From assembly GCA_910589045.1 (NCBI GenBank), contig CAJUSH010000007.1:24438-88437 (forward strand): a DNA stretch of 64,000 nt, in the 5' to 3' direction. The notes under the pieces are model-generated. The model did no database searches. It was not told where the DNA came from and worked only from the letters and a program-made list of their open reading frames with translations. The DNA is from an uncultured Eubacterium sp. (GTDB lineage: Bacteria > Bacillota_A > Clostridia > Lachnospirales > Lachnospiraceae). The translations under genes were made by a program, and so were the position numbers. Position 1 is the first letter of the stretch. Each line of letters opens with the position of its first letter. Shown in pieces: positions 35,532 to 43,738 of this stretch.

Positions 35532-35613
35532 ATTCTTAAAGTTTAAATCAAAGTGCTGCCGGAACAGTCTCCGGCTGTCTTCCGGCAACACGGAATTTTA
35601 AGGAGGAAAAGTT

Positions 35614-36660
35614 ATGTTATTTCACGTCTATGGCAGCAATGCCATCCCACAATGGATCGCGATGCTGGGCGTTCTGGCCGGGCTGATTCTGCTGAATGAA
35701 TTTGCAAGGAGAACCAAAGCGGGCGGGCTTATTATGTTCGGGGTGATCCCCGCCGCACTGACCGTATATTTTATCGCCATTGCGGTAAGCGCCTCTTCCG
35801 GCGCATCCTGGGCACTGGAAAACCAGACCTACCTTTACATGAACGGATGGTTCCACTATGCAAAGCTCTATGCGGCGCTGGCTGGCTGTATCGGCTTTAT
35901 GATGATCAAGTACGGCTGGGGTATCGGAAAAACCCACTGGTTTAAGGCCTATCCCTTCGTCATCGTGGCCATCAACATCCTCATCGCGGTTGTCAGCGAT
36001 TTTGAATCCGCCATCAACGGCTGGTATCAGTGGTGGCTCTCCAGCGAAGATGTATGGCTTTTCGGCGGCTGGCACAACGTATTTAACGGCATCGCCGGAA
36101 TTATTAACATTTTCTGCATGACCGGCTGGTGGGCCGTGTATTCATCCAAGGATGAAAAGGACATGATCTGGCCCGATATGATCTGGGTATACATCATCGT
36201 CTACGATATCTGGAATTTTGCCTACACCTACAACTGCCTGCCTACCCATACATGGTTCTGCGGCGTTGCGCTTCTTCTGGCACCCACGATCGCAGCGCTT
36301 TTATGGAACAAGGGCGGCTGGATTATGAACCGCGCCAACACGCTCTGCATCTGGTGTATGTTCGCACAGGTATTCCCGCTGTTCCAGGAAACCATGTCAA
36401 CCGGCGAGAGCTTCTTTCCGTGGGCGACTCTTCCTGTTTTATACGCGGACGGAACCTTAAACGGCATCGAGGCGGGCGGTTCCGCAAACGCGAACCCTAC
36501 GATGATGACTGTCGTGAGTCTCCTCGCACTGATCACAAACGTCATTGCGCTGGCCTACATCGTGTACAAGGCAAAAAAGACAAGAACAAACCCTTACAAG
36601 GGGGAGATTTTTACGGACTTCAAATATTATCAGGACGCTGCCGCGCGGGCGGAAATGTAA
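35614..36660 (+). CDS. Polytopic membrane protein, Trp-rich (DUF5692-like)
   Basis: A 348-residue protein with about nine hydrophobic segments (for example WIAMLGVLAGLILLNEF, FYAIAV-type and MTVVSLLALITNVIALAYIV). It is rich in Trp and Tyr, with clustered motifs GWYQWWLSSEDVW and YDIWNFAYTYNCLPTHTWF that look like conserved interfacial or binding residues. I think it belongs to DUF5692, a family of unknown function seen in gut Clostridia; this is from memory and not certain. AAGGAGG precedes the ATG. It is monocistronic, with a strong promoter and a strong terminator, and so probably well expressed. No function is assigned. Confidence 0.8.
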   Translation: MLFHVYGSNAIPQWIAMLGVLAGLILLNEFARRTKAGGLIMFGVIPAALTVYFIAIAVSASSGASWALENQTYLYMNGWFHYAKLYAALAGCIGFMMIKYGWGIGKTHWFKAYPFVIVAINILIAVVSDFESAINGWYQWWLSSEDVWLFGGWHNVFNGIAGIINIFCMTGWWAVYSSKDEKDMIWPDMIWVYIIVYDIWNFAYTYNCLPTHTWFCGVALLLAPTIAALLWNKGGWIMNRANTLCIWCMFAQVFPLFQETMSTGESFFPWATLPVLYADGTLNGIEAGGSANANPTMMTVVSLLALITNVIALAYIVYKAKKTRTNPYKGEIFTDFKYYQDAAARAEM

Positions 36661-36663
36661 TTT

Positions 36664-36702
36664 AAAAAGGGGGCTGTCCCAGACGGGCAGCTCCCTTTTT
36701 TT
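36664..36702. terminator. Bidirectional intrinsic terminator
   Basis: An 11-bp stem (GGGGGCTGTCC against GGGCAGCTCCC, with one or two G-U pairs) is flanked by AAAAA and TTTTTTT. It closes both the membrane protein gene and the converging hybrid kinase gene. Confidence 0.88.
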
Positions 36703-36708
36703 GTGCTT

Positions 36709-39267
36709 TTATAATATATATTTCTTTAACAGCGCTACAACCTCGTTCAAATTGATTGGCTTTGCCGTATGTGCGTTCATACCGCATTCCAGGCAGTGCT
36801 GGATATCCTCCGAGAAAGCGTCCGCCGTCATCGCTATGATCGGTATCGCCTTCGCATCCTCCCGGCTTAATGCCCGGATTGCCTCCGTCGCATCATAGCC
36901 GTTCATGACAGGCATCCGGATATCCATCAGGATCAGCTCGTAATAGCCCGGCTCCGATGCAAGGAATTTGTCGATACAGATCTTTCCGTTCTCCGCCCAT
37001 TCCAGCTCGAGCCCGATATCGGTGAGCAGCTCTTCTATGATTTCCCAGTTCAGGTCGTTGTCCTCGGCAACCAGTATCCGGTGCCCGTTCAAATCAACGT
37101 CTCCGCCGTCCTCATCGTTCTTCGTTTCCACACCCATATGCTTGCGCAGTCCGTAAAATAGTGTCGATTTGAAGAGCGGCTTGGAAATAAATCCGCTGAT
37201 ACCCGCCTCCCTGGCCTCCGTCTCAAACTCGCTCCAGTCATACGCGGAGATTAAGATCAGCGGCATATCATTGCCTACAATTTTCCGAAGCCTGCTTGCA
37301 ACGAGCAGGCCGTCCATATCCGGAAGCTTCCAGTCAAGCAGGACGATCTGATAGTCATCCCGCTTCTGATGGTGCTGCTCCACCATCCTTAACGCCTTTT
37401 CACCGCTCAGTGTCCAGTCCGCCTGCACACCGATGGATTCCAGTGTAACGACCGCGGTGCGGCACAGCTCCTCGTCATCGTCAACGACCAGCATCCGCCA
37501 CGGCGGGAGAATCATATCTGTCTCCTCCACGATAGCCTTTTCCAGATCCAGAACCAGATGGAACTCCGTTCCCTGCTGCGGCTCACTCTCCACGGTGATC
37601 ATCCCTTCCATGGCATCTACAATATATTTTGTGATCGCCATACCAAGACCGGCACCCTCCGTTTTCTGCACGCGCTTGCTATCTGCCCGTGAATAGGAAT
37701 CAAAGATATGCTCTAAAAATTCTTTGGTCATACCGATTCCGTTATCCTTTACGATGACATGGGTCCGCACATACGCATCACCCTTCTCATCCGGCGTGTC
37801 CTCCTGATAGAGGGAGAGCTGTATCGTCCCGCCCTCCTGGGTATACTTCACCGCGTTGGACAGCAGATTCAAGAGCACCTGGTTCAGGCGCACGCTGTCG
37901 CAGAACACATCCTCCGCCACAATATTGTCTATATGTACGTTAAAGTTCTGTACCTTCGCCTTTACCTGCGTCTGCACAATGCTGACGATTCCCTCGACAA
38001 CCTCCCGGAGGGAAATCATCTCCGGCGTAAGCGTCATCTTGCCGCTCTCGATCTTGGACATATCCAGCACGTCATTGATCAGCCCGAGGAGATGCTTACC
38101 CGAAAGCGCAATCTTTTTCAGGCAGTTCTGCACCTGCTCCTGGTCGTCGATATGCGTCGTCGCAATCGCCGTCATTCCTACGATCGCGTTCATCGGCGTG
38201 CGGATATCGTGACTCATGTTGGAGAGGAATTCGCTCTTTGCCTTCGTCGCCTTGAGCGCTTCCCTGCGCGCCAGATCCAGCTCAAGCATCTGCTGGCGCG
38301 TCATTTGGAAGTATACGCAGAAAATAAGCAAAAGTGCAACAAAGATCACTCCGCACATGAAAATTGTCGCAAAGGTTCGGTTGTCGTTCAGATCCTCCAC
38401 TGTCTCATTCAGTGCACCGAAGGGAAGCACGGTCAGAAGATGCCATTCGGAATAAGGCAGCTCCGTACAGTAGATCTGCTGCCGGCTTCCGTCCAGATCA
38501 AGGATTACAGAATAATCCGCCTTTTTCTGCATGGAGCCTGCCAGCGCCTCGATGTAAGTGCGGATCTTCTCGGAATCGTCCGGATACCGCTCATATAAGC
38601 TGCTGAAATAATCGTCGTACTCCTCCCCGACTGTATTGACGATGAAGGTACCGTCCTTTCGTATAATGTAGGAATACATTAACGCATCCTCATCCTCCAC
38701 GCTCATCATCGCACTGATATACTCCAGCGGAAGCGCCATCACAAGCGCCATGGACTCTTCGCCGTTTTTCATCGGGTAATGCGCGTCAATACCGAAAATC
38801 ACAACTTTGTTTCCGGCAATGTCCTCACCCACCGCTACCTTTTTTTCATTATTTTCCAGCGACTCAAAAAACGGTTCCGGGTCTACCAGTGAAATCTGGT
38901 TGCCGTAAAGCATCTCCAGGGTATGATCCTTCGAGCACAGGGCCAGATAATCAAAATTCCTCACATGAACCCGGTAAATCAGCTCGTCATACAGGTCGTC
39001 CGCATTGTCCCCGTCCACCGAGACAACCTCAACCACCGTTTCCACCTGCTCCAGCTTCAGATTGATCAACGTCTCGAAATGCGAAGAAATCTGTTCGTTT
39101 ATACCCGTCATGTATAAGTCGCCGACCTCGTCGATGGCATCCTTGCTTATGTTGCTCATATAATATCCCAGTAAAGCAAATGCCCCCACACTGAGCAAAA
39201 GAAGCATGCAAAAGCTGCCTATCAGAAAACGCGTTGTGCGGCTTCTCTCTCTGCCATGGATATCCAT
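36709..39267 (-). CDS. Membrane hybrid sensor histidine kinase with dCache-type sensor
   Basis: 852 residues. A membrane helix (about 13-34), an extracellular sensor (about 35-290) that reads as double Cache, a second helix (about 297-320), HisKA with SHDIRTPMNAIVG (His about 352), HATPase (VKDNGIGMTKEF, GAGLGMAITKYI), receiver 1 (VLLDWKLPDMDG) and receiver 2 (LILMDIRMPVMNG). It should sense a small extracellular ligand such as an amino acid or organic acid. The kinase-receiver-receiver half is homologous to the cytoplasmic kinase at 30736-33909, so the two may share a downstream HPt. AAGGAGGAAATAAATAC precedes the ATG. It is likely co-transcribed with the aldo/keto reductase 30 nt upstream. 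Confidence 0.92.
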   Translation of the reverse strand: MDIHGRERSRTTRFLIGSFCMLLLLSVGAFALLGYYMSNISKDAIDEVGDLYMTGINEQISSHFETLINLKLEQVETVVEVVSVDGDNADDLYDELIYRVHVRNFDYLALCSKDHTLEMLYGNQISLVDPEPFFESLENNEKKVAVGEDIAGNKVVIFGIDAHYPMKNGEESMALVMALPLEYISAMMSVEDEDALMYSYIIRKDGTFIVNTVGEEYDDYFSSLYERYPDDSEKIRTYIEALAGSMQKKADYSVILDLDGSRQQIYCTELPYSEWHLLTVLPFGALNETVEDLNDNRTFATIFMCGVIFVALLLIFCVYFQMTRQQMLELDLARREALKATKAKSEFLSNMSHDIRTPMNAIVGMTAIATTHIDDQEQVQNCLKKIALSGKHLLGLINDVLDMSKIESGKMTLTPEMISLREVVEGIVSIVQTQVKAKVQNFNVHIDNIVAEDVFCDSVRLNQVLLNLLSNAVKYTQEGGTIQLSLYQEDTPDEKGDAYVRTHVIVKDNGIGMTKEFLEHIFDSYSRADSKRVQKTEGAGLGMAITKYIVDAMEGMITVESEPQQGTEFHLVLDLEKAIVEETDMILPPWRMLVVDDDEELCRTAVVTLESIGVQADWTLSGEKALRMVEQHHQKRDDYQIVLLDWKLPDMDGLLVASRLRKIVGNDMPLILISAYDWSEFETEAREAGISGFISKPLFKSTLFYGLRKHMGVETKNDEDGGDVDLNGHRILVAEDNDLNWEIIEELLTDIGLELEWAENGKICIDKFLASEPGYYELILMDIRMPVMNGYDATEAIRALSREDAKAIPIIAMTADAFSEDIQHCLECGMNAHTAKPINLNEVVALLKKYIL

Positions 39268-39297
39268 GTATTTATTTCCTCCTTAAAAGCATGCTGA

Positions 39298-40335
39298 TTA
39301 CCTAACCGAAATTTCTCCTGACAATACCTTCCGGTAGTCCTCGTAATTTTTCTTAAGCAGCTCCGGCGTGTCCAGCTCATAGGGACACTTCTTTTTGCAG
39401 GCACCGCACTCCAGGCAGCCTTCGATTTTTTTCATCTCCGTCTGCATCTCCTCTGTCAGCCAGGCTTCGGAGGGCGCACGGCGCAGCAAAAGCGACATAC
39501 GCGCACACTGATTGATCATAATACCTGCCGGACACGGCATGCAATAACCGCAGCCACGGCAAAATTCGCCCGTCAGCTCGGCGCGTTCCTTCTCGATAAA
39601 CGTCCGCAGCTGTTCGTCCAGCTCCGGCTCCCTGTCCATAAATGCCAGCCACTCCTCCAGCTCCGACATGCGCTGCACGCCCCAGATCGGAATCACGTTA
39701 TCAAACTGAAGCATGAACGCCATCGCCGCCGGTGCATGGTTGATCAGGCCGCCGGAAAGCCCCTTCATGGCGATAAAGCCCATCTGCTTCTCCCGGCATG
39801 CTTCAACCAGCGCCAGCTCCTCTTTCGACGAAAGGTAGCTTAAGGGATACTGCAGCGTCTCATACAGCCCCGACTCGATAATTTCCTTTGCAATGCCCAG
39901 CTTGTGCGTCGTGATACCGATGTGGCGGATCTTTCCCTGTGCCTTCAGCTCCTGGAGGCACTCATACATACCGGTTCCGTCCCCCGGCTTATAGCAGCGG
40001 CTGACACAGTGGAACTGGTAAATATCCACGTAATCAAGCTCCATATTTTTGAGGCTGACCGCAAAATGCTCCCGCACCTGCTCCGGTGTCTGCGCCGCCG
40101 TCTTTGTTGCAATGTATACCGTTTCACGCTGCGCGCCAAACCCGTGAAAGGCCGCACCGATTTTTTCCTCGCTGTCGGAATAAGCCCGCGCCGTATCAAA
40201 AAAACGCATGCCGCCTTCGTATGCCCGGCGCAGAATCGCCGCTGCCGTATCCGTGTCTACCCGCTGAATCGGCAATGCCCCAAACCCATTTTGGGGAACT
40301 GTGATCCCGGTGCTTCCGAGTGTGACATTTCTCAT
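39298..40335 (-). CDS. Aldo/keto reductase with 4Fe-4S C-terminus
   Basis: A 345-residue protein. The AKR barrel has FFDTARAYSDSEEKIGAAF, YIATKTAAQTPEQ and DIYQFHCVSR, with Asp and Tyr of the catalytic tetrad in DTARAYSDSE. The C-terminal part carries CRGCGYCMPCPAG (about residue 262) and CLECGACKKKCP (about 311), typical of the clostridial AKR subgroup with ferredoxin-like clusters. It would reduce a carbonyl using NADPH or Fe-S-delivered electrons in the cytoplasm. GGGAGGAAATAAT precedes the ATG. It sits in a run of three genes (coiled coil, AKR, hybrid kinase) on the minus strand. Confidence 0.92.
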   Translation of the reverse strand: MRNVTLGSTGITVPQNGFGALPIQRVDTDTAAAILRRAYEGGMRFFDTARAYSDSEEKIGAAFHGFGAQRETVYIATKTAAQTPEQVREHFAVSLKNMELDYVDIYQFHCVSRCYKPGDGTGMYECLQELKAQGKIRHIGITTHKLGIAKEIIESGLYETLQYPLSYLSSKEELALVEACREKQMGFIAMKGLSGGLINHAPAAMAFMLQFDNVIPIWGVQRMSELEEWLAFMDREPELDEQLRTFIEKERAELTGEFCRGCGYCMPCPAGIMINQCARMSLLLRRAPSEAWLTEEMQTEMKKIEGCLECGACKKKCPYELDTPELLKKNYEDYRKVLSGEISVR

Positions 40336-40389
40336 ATTATTTCCTCCCGTTTATCCGCATATGAAAAATTCAGCCTGCAAAGGTTCTTC

Positions 40390-40953
40390 TCAAAAATCAG
40401 TAATCAGATCCGGCAGCTCTCCCGAGAATGATGCATTTTCCGACACACCCTGCGGATCATGCTCCGGCAGCTCCTCCTCATCCTCCCAGAGGGAAGCATA
40501 TTCCTCTTTTTCCTTCTGCTCATTCAAAAGCGCCATATTTTTGGATGACATGTACAGCTCCATGCTGTAATCCATGAGCTTTTTCTCGTCACTGTAGGGA
40601 ACCAGACCGCCCTTTGCAATCCGGCGCGCCACCTCCATGATCTTTGCCATATCCTTCGCGGCCTTCGCCAGAGCCTCGCTCTGCTGCTTTGAAACCTCCG
40701 CGTTAAAATACGCCGTCTTTGTTTCCAAAACCCGGCCCATGAACTCCATGTTCTCATCGTACTGCGCGCCGATCTCTTTTATGGAAAGCTCCAGCGTTGC
40801 AGCCTCCTCGCTGAACCTTGAGCGCTCCTCATCCGAAGCCGCAAGATGCTGCTGCTTTTGCAGATCCTCCCGACGCTGCACAAGGCTTTGCTTTTTCTCC
40901 CGCAGATATTGTATCTGATCGCGGTAAACCCTTTGAATCTCGCCGATCTTCAT
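40390..40953 (-). CDS. Conserved-looking coiled-coil protein of unknown function
   Basis: 187 residues, mostly helix and coiled coil (about 1-125: RDQIQYLREKKQSLVQRRED and similar), with a conserved-looking SDEKKLMDYSMELYMSSKN segment at about 120-145 and an acidic tail (LWEDEEELPEHD). No signal peptide or membrane span. I do not recognise the family. First gene of a probable operon with the AKR and the Cache hybrid kinase. AAGGATGTGAAAAATT precedes the ATG. Confidence 0.7.
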   Translation of the reverse strand: MKIGEIQRVYRDQIQYLREKKQSLVQRREDLQKQQHLAASDEERSRFSEEAATLELSIKEIGAQYDENMEFMGRVLETKTAYFNAEVSKQQSEALAKAAKDMAKIMEVARRIAKGGLVPYSDEKKLMDYSMELYMSSKNMALLNEQKEKEEYASLWEDEEELPEHDPQGVSENASFSGELPDLITDF

Positions 40954-41016
40954 AATTTTTCACATCCTTATGTCTGAAACAGATACGTCCGTGTATCCCT
41001 GTGTCCAGGCTTTTGG

Positions 41017-41361
41017 TCAGAAATTACCGCCATTCCAGCCCCAGCTGCTCACTGCCTCGTATTTTATGTAAATATGATCTGCCTTCAGGTGAAGCACATC
41101 ACAGAAAATATCGGTAATTGCCCCCGTGAGCTTCTCAAAAGCCTCCGGGTTCTCACCGCCGAAAATCTGCACCTCGATAAACGCCGCCGGCTCCTCGTTG
41201 CTTCCCCTGAAATACAGATGATAATTATCCTGAAAGCCCGTCATCAGCCATTGCTCGCTTTTTCCCGGAATCAGCGAAATGCTTTTTCCAAGACGGCTTT
41301 TAAGCTCCTGTTCCTGCTCCGGCGTGATGGCAGTACTTACCCTTGAATTGATAAAAGGCAT
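41017..41361 (-). CDS. MIF-like tautomerase
   Basis: 114 residues from ATG 41361, with TTTGGAGG upstream; the longer frame from 41448 would cover the promoter. It begins M-P-F-I-N, placing the catalytic Pro at position 1 after Met removal. PGKSEQWLM aligns with the Lys32 region of mammalian macrophage migration inhibitory factor, and HIYIKYEAVSSWGWNGGNF matches the MIF C-terminus (YINYYDMNAANVGWN). Length equals MIF (114-115). The expected activity is keto-enol tautomerisation of phenylpyruvate-type substrates as a trimer. It has its own sigma-A promoter. Confidence 0.88.
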   Translation of the reverse strand: MPFINSRVSTAITPEQEQELKSRLGKSISLIPGKSEQWLMTGFQDNYHLYFRGSNEEPAAFIEVQIFGGENPEAFEKLTGAITDIFCDVLHLKADHIYIKYEAVSSWGWNGGNF

Positions 41362-41414
41362 TGATTTTTCCTCCAAAATTATTCTATAAAAATTTAAGCG
41401 AATATATCGTTTAT

Positions 41415-41443
41415 AGTTTAACACATCTTCCACTGTTTTACAA
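41415..41443 (-). promoter_or_regulatory. Putative sigma-A promoter of MIF-like gene
   Basis: TTGTAA, 17 nt, TAAACT on the minus strand, about 50 nt before the ATG. Confidence 0.45.
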
Positions 41444-41510
41444 TTCAAAATTCATTTACAGCATACGTCCCCTCCCGAGAGCAAAGCGGCAGGCAAACCG
41501 CTATAAAAAG

Positions 41511-42167
41511 CTATGAAAAAAGATATGTCTCCAGATCGCTGACACGCCCGCAGTACGCGCCGCATTCCCGCCTCATAAAATCCGATATTTCCGGTATCTG
41601 ATGCGCCCAGCCCGCCGCGATAAAATCCACGCCGACCATATCCGCCATGTCCTTTCCGGGCTTTAAATCATCAATCATTACAAGCTCACCCGGCAATAAA
41701 TGCAGCCGCTCCATAATCTGCTCGAGCGCATAGGGTGAGGGCTTGCGCTGCTGTGCGGGCAGATCCCACCCGAAAACCAGCTCCGGCTCCGGAAAGCCGT
41801 GCAGCGCGTAATCCCGCAGGATATTTTCACGCATAGAATGAGAGGACACACAAATATGCCCTCCCTCATCATGAAAACGCCACAAAACCTCCCGCATACC
41901 TTCGAACGGCTCCGGCGCATGTGCCCGCACAAAAGCGGCCCAGTTATTCACCTGTATCTGCATTTCCTCCTCCGTAAACGAGAGCAGGTCATAGCAGAGA
42001 GCTGTAAAGCCCGGCTCAAAGTTATAGCGAAAATACTGCTCCAGCGTCATCTCCACTCCCGGCCGAAGCTGCCCCAGTGTTTTCATAAATGCCGGAAAAT
42101 TCACGGCTGCCGTGCTGTTTACTACCGTATCGTCGTGATCCAGCACAAGACATTGATACTTCCGCAT
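41511..42167 (-). CDS. HAD family hydrolase
   Basis: A 218-residue phosphatase of the haloacid dehalogenase superfamily. Motif I is CLVLDHDDTVVNST (Asp nucleophile), motif II VSSHS, and motif III/IV MIDDLKPGKDMADMVGVDFI. Domain size fits a class I cap (phosphoglycolate or beta-phosphoglucomutase-like). The physiological substrate is not predictable. It is co-transcribed with the Dabb gene 18 nt upstream. Confidence 0.9.
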   Translation of the reverse strand: MRKYQCLVLDHDDTVVNSTAAVNFPAFMKTLGQLRPGVEMTLEQYFRYNFEPGFTALCYDLLSFTEEEMQIQVNNWAAFVRAHAPEPFEGMREVLWRFHDEGGHICVSSHSMRENILRDYALHGFPEPELVFGWDLPAQQRKPSPYALEQIMERLHLLPGELVMIDDLKPGKDMADMVGVDFIAAGWAHQIPEISDFMRRECGAYCGRVSDLETYLFS

Positions 42168-42185
42168 AGCTGTTTTTATCCCCTC

Positions 42186-42488
42186 TCATACCTCGTAGTC
42201 AAGACATGCCCGCGTTGCCGTATAGGGGCGCACCTTTGTGTCCGCCGCCGCGACATGCTCCGGGTGAACCGCATAGCCCTTTAATGCCTCCGCACTTTCA
42301 AATGAAGCGTCCAGCATCAGATCCGCCGTGGAGCTTTCCAGCCCCTCCGTGTTGACGCAAATGTCCAAAAGCCCCGGTATCTTACCCGCAAGCCCCTCAA
42401 GCCCCTTCTTGATATCCGCCTTGATCGTCTCCTTTTGCTCCGCCGTAAATTCATCCTTTAAGGTCCAAAGAATCACATGCTTTACCAT
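42186..42488 (-). CDS. Dabb domain (stress-responsive alpha/beta barrel) protein
   Basis: A 100-residue protein beginning VKHVILWTLKDEFTAEQKET, with IPGLLDICVNTEGLESSTAD and YAVHPEHVAAADTKVRPYTA, the Dabb ferredoxin-like fold that dimerises. Function of bacterial members is generally unknown; some bind hydrophobic ligands. GGAGGGACG precedes the ATG at close spacing. Operon with the HAD gene. Confidence 0.88.
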   Translation of the reverse strand: MVKHVILWTLKDEFTAEQKETIKADIKKGLEGLAGKIPGLLDICVNTEGLESSTADLMLDASFESAEALKGYAVHPEHVAAADTKVRPYTATRACLDYEV

Positions 42489-42995
42489 CGTCCGTCCCTC
42501 CGAAAACGTAATTGTTCCATCCCCCTGCGATTTCCTGCTGTAATCCCCCGCAACCGCGCATTCACTCCTGCTCGGGTCTATGATAAATAAAACAGAGATG
42601 CCGGTTATACGGCAGATGCCGCACTCCTGCCGGAACGGAGGATTAAGTTTATTCTACTCTCTTTTTCCGGTTTAGGCAATGTTTGCGAGCATCTTTTTTG
42701 AGGACATTTCCTGTCACCTGAAATTGACTTTAACCTTTTCACGGTCAAAAAGCAGGCGGCTAATCTGTCCGTTCAGCTTCATTAACGCCTGCTCATCCGT
42801 AAAGGCCATCCGCTGTCTTTCGCTTCCCGCATCCAGAATATCCGCCGGCCCTCTGCTCATTTTTCAGGCACCGCGGCAGCTCCGCTATGAAGCATATACC
42901 GCCGGTATACACTGCCAATGCTCTGCCGGGCAGAAAGCTATTTACACCAACATCGAAAATGTGGTATGCTACACGTTACAGAAAGAGGAATGCTT
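42489..42995. other. 507-nt gap between Dabb and LytTR genes
   Basis: No convincing gene. On the minus strand 42714-42860 could code 48 residues (MSRGPADILDAGSERQRMAF and on), but there is no ribosome binding site and a stop sits just before it; it could be a remnant. A TATACC/GGTATA inverted repeat lies at 42895-42909, ahead of the LytTR promoter. Confidence 0.5.
42941..42970 (+). promoter_or_regulatory. Putative promoter of LytTR-GHKL operon
   Basis: TTTACA, 18 nt, TATGCT, about 20 nt before the ATG. The inverted repeat at 42895-42909 lies upstream in an activator-like position. Confidence 0.5.
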
Positions 42996-43730
42996 ATGAA
43001 AATTATTATTTGCGATGATAACCTAGAAGATTTAAGCAGCATAGAGGAACTTTTAAAGCAATACATGCAGGATCGTGAGATCACCGGGTGCCAGATCGAA
43101 ATCTTTTCGGATCCTTCTGTACTCTTTGAAAAAATAGAATACGGCGAGCAGGCAGACGTCTATCTGCTGGACATGATCATGTCGGAGAAAACCGGCATTG
43201 ACATCGGCAGGCAGCTCCGCGATCACGGATGCGAAAACGCAATCATTTACATAACCTCATCCGTCGATTATGCGCTGGATGCCTTTCATGTACATGCGGT
43301 GCGCTATCTTCTCAAGCCGCTGGCAAAAACCGACCTGTTTGAGGCGCTTGACCACGCATTTGCACACATAAAGCCCAAGCCCGATCCGGTGTATTTCGTC
43401 AAGACAAAGGACGGCCTCATCCACGTCCCGCACTCACACATCGAGTATATCGAGAACGTCTCCCGCACCCTTGACGTACACCTCACAAACGGCGAGCGCG
43501 TTACGAGCATCTTTATCCGAAGCTCCTTCGACGAAAAAATCGAGCCTCTGCTGGAAAGCAAAGCTTTCCTTCAGGTACATAAATCTTTTGTCGTTAATTT
43601 AAAATACGTCAAGAAATTAGGTACAAATCATGTCATCATGGACAGCGGAGAGAAGGTTCCCGTCAGCAAGGCGAAAACTGCTGCCGTGAAAAAGAAATAT
43701 CTATTATTCTTCTCCGAACAATACAGGTAG
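42996..43730 (+). CDS. LytTR family response regulator
   Basis: 244 residues from ATG 42996, with AGAGGA before it. The receiver domain (1-120) has IIICDDNLED and VYLLDMIMSEKTGID (Asp about 57) plus VRYLLKPL. The LytTR DNA-binding domain (about 140-240) has IEYIENVSRTLDVHLTNGER and FLQVHKSFVVNLKYVKK. Such regulators bind pairs of imperfect direct repeats. It is followed after 8 nt by its partner kinase. No peptide precursor (AgrD-like) or AgrB protease gene is next to it, so the signal is unclear. Confidence 0.93.
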   Translation: MKIIICDDNLEDLSSIEELLKQYMQDREITGCQIEIFSDPSVLFEKIEYGEQADVYLLDMIMSEKTGIDIGRQLRDHGCENAIIYITSSVDYALDAFHVHAVRYLLKPLAKTDLFEALDHAFAHIKPKPDPVYFVKTKDGLIHVPHSHIEYIENVSRTLDVHLTNGERVTSIFIRSSFDEKIEPLLESKAFLQVHKSFVVNLKYVKKLGTNHVIMDSGEKVPVSKAKTAAVKKKYLLFFSEQYR

Positions 43731-43738
43731 GAAAAAAT

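Noticed and set aside
35537..35570. TAAAGTTT followed by GCCGGAAC, sigma28-like, before the Trp-rich membrane protein
   Set aside because: Spacing is 13 instead of 11 and the -10 box is poor; the overlapping TTGAAG-N17-TATAAT promoter explains expression better.
42714..42860. Possible 48-residue minus-strand gene
   Set aside because: No ribosome binding site, an in-frame stop just upstream and no recognised family; kept only as a note in the gap entry.
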